Source: Pseudomonas sp. dw_358 (GTDB lineage: Bacteria; Pseudomonadota; Gammaproteobacteria; Pseudomonadales; Pseudomonadaceae). From it: a stretch of DNA of 64,000 bases. The notes below the pieces were generated by a model. It had not been told where the DNA came from. It saw nothing but the letters and a program-made list of their open reading frames with translations, and did not search any database. Position numbers and translations under genes: made by a program. How positions within the stretch are numbered: the first letter of the stretch is position 1; each line of letters opens with the position of its first letter. Positions 50,409 to 58,827 of the stretch are shown piece by piece. Where the stretch lies: assembly GCF_018449655.1 (NCBI RefSeq), contig NZ_JAAVUX010000001.1:558001-622000 (forward strand). The letters are read 5' to 3'.

Positions 50409-53400
50409 ATGCCCGCCGCCATCGAACAGTTAGAAACCCTGGACATCCGCCTGCAATCATTGCTGGAGCCGACCCCGACCTTGACCGGCATTGCCCGGGA
50501 ACGTTTGCACGCCCAGTTGCCACGCCTGCCACACGATCTCGGACCTGAGCAACTATGGGTCGGCGAGCACACATTGGCCCATAGCCTGGAACGGTTCTGG
50601 CAGGACCAAGGGCTTCCCGACCCCCAAGCTGACTGCTATTACCTGGCCAACCATGAACGCCACCCACTGCCGCGTACGTACACGCCGCTGCTGATCCGCT
50701 GGATCCGTTTACTGGGCAGCGAAACCTTGACCCTCTACACAGATGCCCTGAAACGCTTCTGGCTGTCCCGAAAAGCTGAGTTGCGCTCCATTCAAATTCA
50801 GCAACTGCGTGCTGAAGTGGCGCTGCGCTTGCAGGACGGCACCTTGCCGGCGAATGCTGGGCAACTACTGACCCTACTGTTCAAGCACCCCGACGCCCTC
50901 AGCCGAGAAGCCCTGCCCCCTCTGCGCCGCCCAGGTGTCTACCGACTGTCTCTACGAACCGACGCTGACGAAATCATCTTGAATGGCAGTTTCGTGCTGA
51001 CCCAACGCAATGCCCGGGGCTACCACGACCCGCACGGGGCCTTTGCCGTACCGCTCATCGGCCCGCCTCAAACGGTCGCGCCAGCCAGCGATAGCGGCGT
51101 GGTGTTGCTGTACAGCCGGGGCGTCGGACTGGAAGCGTTCGACTCACTCGGCGCCCTGCATCAGGAATTGGCAGAGCGGCTGGATGACCAGCGTCAAGGC
51201 GCCCTACTGTTGAGCGGCTTGACCGGGCAAGAGCGTCGCGCCGTGCAAAACCCAGATGAATTGCTGATTACCGAAATGCATCAAGACGCCTTCACCTTGG
51301 GCGTGGAACAGCTGTTACGCGGCCAGCGCCAGGCCGTCTTCGAGGCTTGGCGCGGTGTTCAGCATCCGGCTGCCCAGCGCACCCTATCGCGTTACGAGCG
51401 CGCCCTCACTCGGGCGGCCGCGCTACTGCCATTGATCGACCGTCACGGACGGTTGCGCACCCGCTATGGCGCGCTGCTGGAGAACTACATGCCTGCCTGG
51501 CTGAAAAGCGCCTCGCAAGAGGCCAAAGTGGAGATCGTCCAGGCCATGCAGGCACTCGCCTTGGCGACCGCCAAGGCCGCGACACCCGGGTTGCCGAGCG
51601 TTCGCACCTTTGGTGCGCGCAGCAGCTTGCTGGCTTACGCCAAGGCGCAGTTACGGCGCCCTTTGCATGCACTGTCGGGCCAGGAATTGAACCCGGACCA
51701 CCTCTTCATCGTGACCACCACCGCTTATCAGACGGGGCCGCTGACCCCGGCGACCAACCCGGGTCACATCATTCCCGGCTGGTTGCGCGCCCATACCGGC
51801 GAGATCGTCAACTTGCAGAGTCGCAAGCGCTCGCTCACCGAGCTGGCTTTGGAAAACATCGGCGCCCTGGACTTCGACTATTGGCTCACCGCCAGAGTAT
51901 TCGATCAACAGAATCAGCCTGTGCCAGGCGTGACACCGACAGCGGTCAAACAACTGATGCGGCGTTTGAATATCGGCAGCCGCTACGCAAGCCATATCAA
52001 GCATCGCCTGATCGACGCTCCCGAAGCGCAGTGGCGGCGTGACAGTCACTATCGGCTCACCCTGACCAGACTGCGCGCAGAGGCCTTGAAGGCGCGTCAC
52101 GCCGGCCATCTGGGCAGTGATCGTGAAGAGCGAGCCTATTTCTGGATCGACACGTTGCTCCGTCATCCGTCCCGCACCAGCCGGCCGACCGTGTATGGGC
52201 ACAGCCTGGAAGTCCAGACCCTGGAACTGGCCGGCGCGCGGATAACGGGCGTGCTGGTGCTCTCTGTGAGGTCCCCCGACAGTGTGGCGAGCCTGGTGCT
52301 CTATACGCCGGATGCGCCGGATCGGCGGCCGTGGCGCTATTTCAGGGACCGGGCAGCACTATTGGCGGCGTTCACGGGGCAGGCTGCCCTGAGCGCCTAT
52401 GCCCTGGAACGCATCAATATCGCCTCCCGCGATGCCGCGCGCAGGTTGCTGGAGAGCGGGCACGCTGCCACGTCGGTCAAGCTTGGCGTGATCGAGGGTG
52501 ATTTTATCGAGCAGTGCTACCTCGCCGAAGTCGACCGGGTCATGACGGACAGCGACGCACTGTCCACCACCACCTCCGAGATCAACCTGGAAACCCTCTG
52601 GCACACCGCGCTCAGTGTGCTGGACATGATCACGCTGATCCTGCCAGGACGGCTCTTGGTGCCACTGGCATTGGGCCGCGCCATGATCTCGCTGTGGGAC
52701 GCCAAGGAAAGCCTGCAAGCTGCCGATCGCATCGAAGGCCTACGCCACTTGTTGCTGATGCTGACCTATCTGGGCGATGCGGGAGCGGGGATCGCGGCTT
52801 GCTCGTTTTTCAGCCGAACTTTCCGCCACCTGCCCATCAAGCAACCGGCCCCACTCAATCCCAACCTGGCCGCCACGTCGCCATCGCGTAACCTGCGCTA
52901 TCGCATCGACAGCATCTACAAGGAAGGCGTCTATGAGCATGTACCGGCCGAGGGGGGCCAATCTCGATACTTCATTGAAGATAAAGCAGGACGCCGCTAC
53001 GAGGTGGACTTCGACGGACAGGCATGGCTGGTGGTAGACGCCCGTAACCCAAACGCCTACTTCAAGTCGCTGGTGCGCAGAAACGCTGCGGGCGAATGGG
53101 TTCTCCCCCAGGATGTACGGTGGGACGGGGCCGTTCCTGACTTGGCCGAGCTGGTGGCACAGGTACGAATGGACTCCGAACAAACGCCCGGCGCCAGCCC
53201 CGACGGGCACGGTATTATTCGCCAGAATGGTCTCCTGTACCTGCGTTGGGGTGCTCACACCTTCAGGATTCAACGCAGCTTGCGAGACAACCGCTATCGC
53301 CTGATGCCCGCCGGCGAAAAATCGAAGGACGCCACAATCCTGGTCAGACGCAACCTGAGCGACGATGGCTGGGAGATCAAGGTCAGGCAGACCGGGCTGG

Positions 53401-53435
53401 CGAGCGAATGGCTTGAGTTCGCGGCGCTTGCTTGA
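50409..53435 (+). CDS. Large dermonecrotic-toxin-like (DUF6543-type) protein
   Basis: 1008 residues, GGAG before the ATG, no signal peptide. The middle third (about 470-660) has the arrangement I associate with the large Pseudomonas proteins annotated as dermonecrotic toxin/DUF6543: an alpha-helical LALENIGALDFDYW block, then ITGVLVLSV and LYTPDAPDRRPW (631-642). Two hydrophobic stretches (about 736-760 and 778-801) resemble a pore or translocation hairpin. The C-terminus holds two related beta segments (about 863-900 and 943-1003) and then stops; no catalytic domain is recognised after them. No immunity, chaperone or secretion gene is adjacent. It lies between two LPS core operons, on the opposite strand, and looks like an accessory insertion. 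Confidence 0.65.
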   Translation: MPAAIEQLETLDIRLQSLLEPTPTLTGIARERLHAQLPRLPHDLGPEQLWVGEHTLAHSLERFWQDQGLPDPQADCYYLANHERHPLPRTYTPLLIRWIRLLGSETLTLYTDALKRFWLSRKAELRSIQIQQLRAEVALRLQDGTLPANAGQLLTLLFKHPDALSREALPPLRRPGVYRLSLRTDADEIILNGSFVLTQRNARGYHDPHGAFAVPLIGPPQTVAPASDSGVVLLYSRGVGLEAFDSLGALHQELAERLDDQRQGALLLSGLTGQERRAVQNPDELLITEMHQDAFTLGVEQLLRGQRQAVFEAWRGVQHPAAQRTLSRYERALTRAAALLPLIDRHGRLRTRYGALLENYMPAWLKSASQEAKVEIVQAMQALALATAKAATPGLPSVRTFGARSSLLAYAKAQLRRPLHALSGQELNPDHLFIVTTTAYQTGPLTPATNPGHIIPGWLRAHTGEIVNLQSRKRSLTELALENIGALDFDYWLTARVFDQQNQPVPGVTPTAVKQLMRRLNIGSRYASHIKHRLIDAPEAQWRRDSHYRLTLTRLRAEALKARHAGHLGSDREERAYFWIDTLLRHPSRTSRPTVYGHSLEVQTLELAGARITGVLVLSVRSPDSVASLVLYTPDAPDRRPWRYFRDRAALLAAFTGQAALSAYALERINIASRDAARRLLESGHAATSVKLGVIEGDFIEQCYLAEVDRVMTDSDALSTTTSEINLETLWHTALSVLDMITLILPGRLLVPLALGRAMISLWDAKESLQAADRIEGLRHLLLMLTYLGDAGAGIAACSFFSRTFRHLPIKQPAPLNPNLAATSPSRNLRYRIDSIYKEGVYEHVPAEGGQSRYFIEDKAGRRYEVDFDGQAWLVVDARNPNAYFKSLVRRNAAGEWVLPQDVRWDGAVPDLAELVAQVRMDSEQTPGASPDGHGIIRQNGLLYLRWGAHTFRIQRSLRDNRYRLMPAGEKSKDATILVRRNLSDDGWEIKVRQTGLASEWLEFAALA

Positions 53436-53460
53436 GCGCGATAGCATCACCGCGCGCGCA

Positions 53461-53541
53461 AAGAGCCGAGCTTGCTCGCGAAGGCCGTTACGGCGGGACG
53501 GATGCATCGCGGCGCCTGCATCGCGACCAGATTCGGCTCTT
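53461..53541. repeat. REP-like inverted repeat after the toxin-like gene
   Basis: AAGAGCCGA (53461-53469) is the exact reverse complement of TCGGCTCTT (53533-53541), with inner CTCGCGA / TCGCGA pairing. It is of the AGAGCCGAGCTTGCTCGCGA type common in P. fluorescens-group genomes. It lies between the convergent toxin-like and kinase genes. Confidence 0.65.
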
Positions 53542-53601
53542 GCCCCGCTTGTGTAAAACCCTATCGGCCACAACGTTGTTCTCGGGATAGACTTCGAAGG
53601 G

Positions 53602-55038
53602 CTATAACCTCGGCAATCGCCCATCCAGCACCTGATACAACCCACTCTGCACCGGCCAATTACGCAACAACCGCGCCCGATCCCGGGCAAACGCCGGGGC
53701 GAAACTCGAATCACTGCCGTGCTGACACATGGCATCCAGATCGATCATCGACCATCTGCCCTTGTCCCAGATCAGGTTATGGCCTTTGAGATCCCCATGG
53801 CTGATGCGCTCGCGGATCAGTTCGGCGAACAGCTGGGCCAGCGCCAGCAACTCGGGCTCGGGGACCTCACCGCTATCGACGTGGGGAGCGAAGCGCTGGA
53901 TCAGGTCTTCGCCGGGAAGGTATTCGGTCACCAGGTAGGCGCGACGGCGCAACCACAGGAAGCGCTTTTCCAGCAGCGCCAAGGGTTTGGGCGTAGCCAT
54001 GCCAAGGAAGGCCAGGCGATTGCCGTACTCCCACGAATGCCAGGCGCGGCTCGGCCGCCAAAAGCGCTTGAGCCAATGGGCGAAGCTCTTGATGTTGTAG
54101 CGTTTGATCACCAGCTCGCGGCCCTGGCTCTGCACACGGCCGACGCTGGCGGCGCCGCCGGTCTTGTACAAATGGCCTTGGTCCAGCAACTGATCGGCCT
54201 GCTCCAGCACCGGCAACATGGCAGGTTCTTCTTCACGGCGAATCGCCCGCAAGACAAAAGCGCCGCTGCGCACGGCGAACAGACTGCACTCGCGGCCGAC
54301 CTTGCCGAGAAAGTCCTTCAGACGCCAGGCACGCACCTTGTCGATCTGCTTCTGCAGCGCCTCGAGGGGCAGTGCGTGCTCGCCGTTGGCCAGCAGATAG
54401 TGCACCAGCAGCTCTTCGGTGAAGGGCTCGAAGGCTTTGGGCAACTGAGCGAAGAACACCCCAAGGTTCTGCAAAACCTGCTGGCGGGACAACGGCGTAC
54501 CCGCCTGTTGGGCGCGCACGCCGGCGCCATCGATCAGGTACAACCGGCCGTCATGGCGCATCAGGTTGTCCAGATGCAGGTCCTCTTGCCACAAGCCCCG
54601 TGCGTGCATCTGTGCGATGGCCGTCAGCGCTTGCGCCAGGACAAGTTGTTGTTCGTCAGCCAGCACGGGCAACGACTCCACTTCGGCCCAGGCCTGGGCC
54701 AGGCTTGGTGCGCCCTCCAGCAACTCGAACAGCAACCAGCCGCCCTCACCTTCCTGCAAGCCGTCCGCCAACAACTGCGGCGTGACCAGCCCCTGTTCGG
54801 CCAGCAGCCGCACACCGGCCAGTTCACGCTGAAAGTGCCGCGGGGCTTTCTGCCCCACCAGCAATTTGGCCAACACCGGCCGGCCGCGCCAGACACCAGC
54901 ACCGACATAGCGCTGACCCGGCAGGGAGCGCAGCAGGCTCAACAATTGCAGTTCGGCGCTGCCGGCAGCATCGGCCAGTGACACATTCAGGGGCAGGGCC
55001 GGCGTGCGACCGGCCTGCTGAAGTTCGGACAAACGCAT
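53602..55038 (-). CDS. LPS core protein with two kinase-like domains (PA5006 type)
   Basis: 478 residues from the ATG at 55038. Two protein-kinase-like domains lie in tandem. The first (about 40-215) has Lys58, EDLHLDNL (152-159) and LIDGAG (168-173). The second (about 285-478) has Lys312, HGDLKGHNL (414-422) and MIDLDAM (431-437). Both keep a catalytic-loop Asp and a metal-binding Asp. By synteny it is the PA5006 gene, thought to phosphorylate core heptose. The start overlaps the WapQ-like stop by one base. Confidence 0.8.
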   Translation of the reverse strand: MRLSELQQAGRTPALPLNVSLADAAGSAELQLLSLLRSLPGQRYVGAGVWRGRPVLAKLLVGQKAPRHFQRELAGVRLLAEQGLVTPQLLADGLQEGEGGWLLFELLEGAPSLAQAWAEVESLPVLADEQQLVLAQALTAIAQMHARGLWQEDLHLDNLMRHDGRLYLIDGAGVRAQQAGTPLSRQQVLQNLGVFFAQLPKAFEPFTEELLVHYLLANGEHALPLEALQKQIDKVRAWRLKDFLGKVGRECSLFAVRSGAFVLRAIRREEEPAMLPVLEQADQLLDQGHLYKTGGAASVGRVQSQGRELVIKRYNIKSFAHWLKRFWRPSRAWHSWEYGNRLAFLGMATPKPLALLEKRFLWLRRRAYLVTEYLPGEDLIQRFAPHVDSGEVPEPELLALAQLFAELIRERISHGDLKGHNLIWDKGRWSMIDLDAMCQHGSDSSFAPAFARDRARLLRNWPVQSGLYQVLDGRLPRL

Positions 55039-55790
55039 CAACGGGCCTCTTTTCGGCTGCGACGACGACCCAATCGGCTGCCCCAGGCGTCCAGCTGCGG
55101 GCTGTCCAAAGCGCAGTGCAAGTAGGTCGCGAGGAACACCCTCGTGTCGGCGACGCTCCAGGCCGTCGCACGGCGCAGCAAGGGCTCGAGATCGCGCACC
55201 CGGTCCTGTTGGCCGAACAGCAAGGCTCGAGTCTTTTCCAGATCGATCAGTTGAGCCAGATACTGCTCGCCGCTGGCCCGCAGGAAAATATGCTTGGGAT
55301 AGAAGCAGCCATGCACCTGCCCGGCATCGTGCAGGGTACGCGCCAGCTCGCCGCAAGCGCGCAATACCGCATGCCGGCGCACTTCGCCAAGCAATGACCA
55401 CTGCCCCAGCAAAGTGTCCAGATCGGTCCAACCATCCAGAGCGCGGGTCATCAGCATGGCACGCAGTTCGCCATCCACCTGACGCTGGCCATAATAGGCG
55501 GCCTGCAACGCAGGGATGGCCAGCTTGCGATAGCGATCGATGTTGCGAAACTCACGGGCGAAGGTCGGCTCGCCCAGGGGGCGGGCCAGGCTGCGGGTCA
55601 GGTAGTTGCTCTGCCGCTTGAGGTAATAACCCTGGCCATCGACATCCAGGCGAAAGACACTGCTCCAGCCCCCACGCCCGGTGTTGGGCTCATCGACTGC
55701 CTCCAGGGGCAAGGCCCACAGCGTGTCGAACTGATCCAGCCCTTTTGGGTGCAGCAAGGCGCGGTCAGCCTCGGCAATGAAATCACTCAT
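55038..55790 (-). CDS. wapQ: LPS core heptose kinase-like protein (WapQ type, InaA family)
   Basis: 250 residues from the ATG at 55790 (a TTG two codons upstream is in frame). InaA/WaaP-like kinase with DVDGQGYYLKRQSNY (ATP lysine), QVHGCFYPKHIFL in the catalytic-loop position and LIDLEKTR in the metal site. The catalytic Asp of HRD is replaced by Cys-containing HGC, so activity is uncertain. It matches the PA5007 (WapQ) type more than WapP, judged from memory. Confidence 0.72.
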   Translation of the reverse strand: MSDFIAEADRALLHPKGLDQFDTLWALPLEAVDEPNTGRGGWSSVFRLDVDGQGYYLKRQSNYLTRSLARPLGEPTFAREFRNIDRYRKLAIPALQAAYYGQRQVDGELRAMLMTRALDGWTDLDTLLGQWSLLGEVRRHAVLRACGELARTLHDAGQVHGCFYPKHIFLRASGEQYLAQLIDLEKTRALLFGQQDRVRDLEPLLRRATAWSVADTRVFLATYLHCALDSPQLDAWGSRLGRRRSRKEAR

Positions 55791-55811
55791 GGGCAACTCT
55801 CGAAAAAAACC

Positions 55812-56618
55812 TCAAAGCGCGTCTCCGTAACGAAGTTTGCGGTCGTACAGTTTCTGCGCCTTGGGTTCGAGCCAGGCCAGCAGGCGAGCCTCCTCGCGCA
55901 GAATGTCGCGCAACGGCCGCTGAAAGTAACCGCGCAGAAAGCGCAGTTTGTCACGGCGAGTCAGGCCGATGTCCAACGCAGAAAAGTACAACGCGGCCAG
56001 GTCCTTGTCGCGCCAGCGACGGGTGATCTGCCCGCGCACCTGGGCGCGGTGCAGGTCGATCAACGACAACCTGAAATGGTCGGGGGTGATGGCCTGGTCG
56101 GTGTGCAATAAAAAGTGCGCCAGGTAGCAATCCCGGTGATTGACCCCGGCGCGGTGCATGGTACCGGTCATCCGCGCCACCTCGGTGACCAGCGCCCGCT
56201 TGAGCCGTGGCTGCGGGGGCTGAGTGGGCCAGGGCATGCAGAAATCTTCCAGGCTGATGGTCGGCGCCAGCTCTTCGGTAATGATGAAGGAATGCTGCGC
56301 CGACGGATCATTGCCGCGCTCGCCATAGGCAACGGCCGTCATGGTCGGCACACCCGCTTCGGTCAGCCGCTCGATGGCCCGCAGCTCTTGCCCGGCACCC
56401 AGTACCGGCAGCTTGGCGCTCAACAGGTTCTTGGCGATCTCGCCCCAGCCGATACCTCGGTGGATCTTGACGAAGTAGCCGCGCCCGGCTACTTCCGTAC
56501 GCAGCGTGCGGCGGTTTTCCAGTTCGCGGTAGACCTCGCCTTGCAGCTGCTCGACCTCGACGAACGGATCACCGCCGGCCCACAGACTCTCGAAGGGCTC
56601 GAGCAACAGCAGCTTCAT
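55812..56618 (-). CDS. waaP: LPS core heptose(I) kinase WaaP
   Basis: 268 residues. GYFVKIHRGIGWGEI holds the ATP-binding lysine, NHRDCYLAHFLL is the catalytic loop and LSLIDLHRAQ the metal-binding motif. WaaP phosphorylates heptose I of the inner core; in P. aeruginosa it is essential, because core phosphate is needed for LPS export and outer-membrane integrity. The ATG overlaps the waaG stop (ATGA). Confidence 0.95.
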   Translation of the reverse strand: MKLLLLEPFESLWAGGDPFVEVEQLQGEVYRELENRRTLRTEVAGRGYFVKIHRGIGWGEIAKNLLSAKLPVLGAGQELRAIERLTEAGVPTMTAVAYGERGNDPSAQHSFIITEELAPTISLEDFCMPWPTQPPQPRLKRALVTEVARMTGTMHRAGVNHRDCYLAHFLLHTDQAITPDHFRLSLIDLHRAQVRGQITRRWRDKDLAALYFSALDIGLTRRDKLRFLRGYFQRPLRDILREEARLLAWLEPKAQKLYDRKLRYGDAL

Positions 56619-57739
56619 GCGGCCCCCCGGGCAAGAATCACATCGGCGGCATGCTGCGGCATGCTGTAGATGTCGGCGGTATCGGCAAACACCAGGCCGT
56701 TTGCGCCCCAGCGCGCACGGGCCTCGTCGTCCTCAAGCATACGTACCAGATGCTGATTGAGCTGAATCTGATCAAACGGCTCATCCAGCACCAGGCCGCC
56801 ATCCGCTTCAGCGATATAATGGGCATAGCCGCAGACCGCCGAGACCAGCACTGGCAGACCGGCTACCAGTGCTTCCAGCAGCACGGTACCCGTGTTTTCG
56901 TTGTAGGCGGGATGAATCAGCACGTCAGCCCCCAGCAGGAAACGCGGGATATCGCTGCGCCCCTTGAGAAACTGCACCCGATCCCCCAGCCCCAGAGCCG
57001 CACTTTGCACCTGGAACACCTTGGGGTCGTCCTGGCCAATAACCATCAGCCGCACACGTTTTTTCAGCTCGCCCGGCAACGCGGCGATGGCCCTGAGGGT
57101 GCGGTCGACGCCCTTGGTCTTGAAACCGGAGCCGATCTGCACCAGCAGCAGTTCATCATCTTCAAGCATGAACTCACCGCGGAACTCGGCACGAATCTCG
57201 GCGGCATTGGCCGGGGCGCGACGGTCCAGGGAGATCCCTGGCGGCAACAGGTGGAAGCGTTCGAGCGGGGTGTGGTAATGCTTGATGAACAGCGGCTGCT
57301 GCACTTCGGAAATCATCAGGATCTGCGTCGTGGCGTCGGCGGCGAACACCGCGCGCTCGTACTCGGCGAAGTGCTTGTAGCGGCTCCAATAGCGATAGAA
57401 CGCGTGGCGCAGGTTCTGCGCCTTGTCTTCGTAGCAACCGTCGGCGGCGTAATACACGTCCAACCCGGCCATCTTGTTGAAGCCGATCAGACGGTCCACC
57501 GGACGCTTGGCCAGGTCGGCGTTCATCCACTTGAGCATCTTTTCATTGCGACTATGGTTGGACAGCGCCTTGACCGGCACCACCAACACCTCGAAGCCAG
57601 GGGGCACATCGCCTTCCCAGATCAGGGTATAGACACGAATTTCGTGACCGCGCTGCTGGCACTCAAGGGCAATGCGCATGAAATCGCGCTGCAGGCCGCC
57701 GAACGGAAAGTATTTATAGAGCACAAAGGCCAGTTGCAT
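56615..57739 (-). CDS. waaG: LPS core glycosyltransferase WaaG
   Basis: 374 residues from the ATG at 57739 with AGGA upstream. GT4 fold with YFPFGGLQRDF at the acceptor side and HPAYNENTGTVLLEALVAGLPVL as the donor-binding E-x7-E motif. It adds the first hexosamine/hexose to heptose II. It lies 16 bases after waaC and is coupled to waaP. Confidence 0.95.
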   Translation of the reverse strand: MQLAFVLYKYFPFGGLQRDFMRIALECQQRGHEIRVYTLIWEGDVPPGFEVLVVPVKALSNHSRNEKMLKWMNADLAKRPVDRLIGFNKMAGLDVYYAADGCYEDKAQNLRHAFYRYWSRYKHFAEYERAVFAADATTQILMISEVQQPLFIKHYHTPLERFHLLPPGISLDRRAPANAAEIRAEFRGEFMLEDDELLLVQIGSGFKTKGVDRTLRAIAALPGELKKRVRLMVIGQDDPKVFQVQSAALGLGDRVQFLKGRSDIPRFLLGADVLIHPAYNENTGTVLLEALVAGLPVLVSAVCGYAHYIAEADGGLVLDEPFDQIQLNQHLVRMLEDDEARARWGANGLVFADTADIYSMPQHAADVILARGAA

Positions 57740-57755
57740 CAGCTTGGATCCTGCA

Positions 57756-58826
57756 TCAACGTAACTCCTCGGCCAGCAGCAGGGCACTGAGGCGGGCCGC
57801 CACTCGCTCGGAGTTCAGGCGAGTGAAGCACAGCGGCCACTCGCGTTTAAGGTCGAACCGGGCCTGATCCTCGGGCGTCGGCTGGTAGGTGCATTTTTTC
57901 TTCAGGCAAGGTGCGCAGGGCCAATCGCTGGCGATGTGGACCTGGCTGCGCCCATAGGCGCCGGTCAGGACCGGGTTGGTAGGGCCGAACAGCGACAGCG
58001 TCGGCACGTCCAGCGCCGCTGCCAGGTGACCCAGGCCGGTGTCCACCGCCACGCAGGCACTGGCCTCGGCCAGCACTGCGGCAACCCCGGCCAGGTTCAG
58101 CCGTGGCAGTACCTTGACGCTGTCGAGCCCCGCCGCCAGGCGCTGGGCCCGGGCAAACTCGGCGTCGTTGCCCCACGGCAGGCGCACTTCGATCCTGGCA
58201 CTGGCCAGGCGCACGGCCAGGTCGCGCCAGTAGGCCTCCGGCCAGAACTTGGTGTCCCAGGTGGTGCCGTGCAGAAACACCACGTAAGGCGCCAGCCGCC
58301 GGCCACCGACGGGCCGCAGGGGATTCAGGCCGTAATCGCCCATGACGTCCGGCAAATCGTAACCCAGTGCCAGCGCGAACAGCCGACGCAGACGCTCGAC
58401 CGCGTGCTGGATGCTGCGATGCCCCACTGCCAGGCGCCGATCATAGAAATGGCTGGCCAGGGGTTCGCGCACGGAGCGACGGTCCATCCCGGCCACCGGG
58501 GTGTTCTTGACATAGCGGGTCAGCCAGGCGCTCTTGAACAGCCCCTGAGCTTCGATCACCAGGTCATATTTCTGCTCGCGCAGCTGCTTCTTGAACCCGC
58601 CCCACTCGCCGCTTTTGACCGCTTGCCATGGGGCGCCGCGCCAACGCCTCATGGCCACCTTGATGACCTTGTCCACTGCCGGGTGCCAGGAAGGGATTTC
58701 GGCAAAGCCCTCTTCCACGACCCAGTCGAAACGGATGCCGGGAATGGCTCGGGCCGCATCGGTCAGAGCTGGCAGAGTATGGATGATGTCGCCCAGGGAC
58801 GATGTCTTGATGACCAGCACACGCAA
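57756..58826 (-). CDS. waaC: LPS heptosyltransferase I WaaC
   Basis: 356 residues from a TTG start at 58826, one base after the waaF stop, with GAGG about eleven bases upstream. GT9 fold: VIKTSSLGDIIHTLPAL at the N-terminus, HGTTWDTKFWP, and DTGLGHLAAALDVPTLSLFG in the ADP-heptose site. It transfers the first heptose to Kdo. Confidence 0.95.
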   Translation of the reverse strand: MRVLVIKTSSLGDIIHTLPALTDAARAIPGIRFDWVVEEGFAEIPSWHPAVDKVIKVAMRRWRGAPWQAVKSGEWGGFKKQLREQKYDLVIEAQGLFKSAWLTRYVKNTPVAGMDRRSVREPLASHFYDRRLAVGHRSIQHAVERLRRLFALALGYDLPDVMGDYGLNPLRPVGGRRLAPYVVFLHGTTWDTKFWPEAYWRDLAVRLASARIEVRLPWGNDAEFARAQRLAAGLDSVKVLPRLNLAGVAAVLAEASACVAVDTGLGHLAAALDVPTLSLFGPTNPVLTGAYGRSQVHIASDWPCAPCLKKKCTYQPTPEDQARFDLKREWPLCFTRLNSERVAARLSALLLAEELR

Positions 58827-58827
58827 T

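Noticed and set aside
50409..53435. Rhs/YD-repeat or contact-dependent toxin interpretation of the 1008-residue protein
   Set aside because: No YD repeats, PAAR, signal peptide or adjacent immunity-type small ORF is visible.
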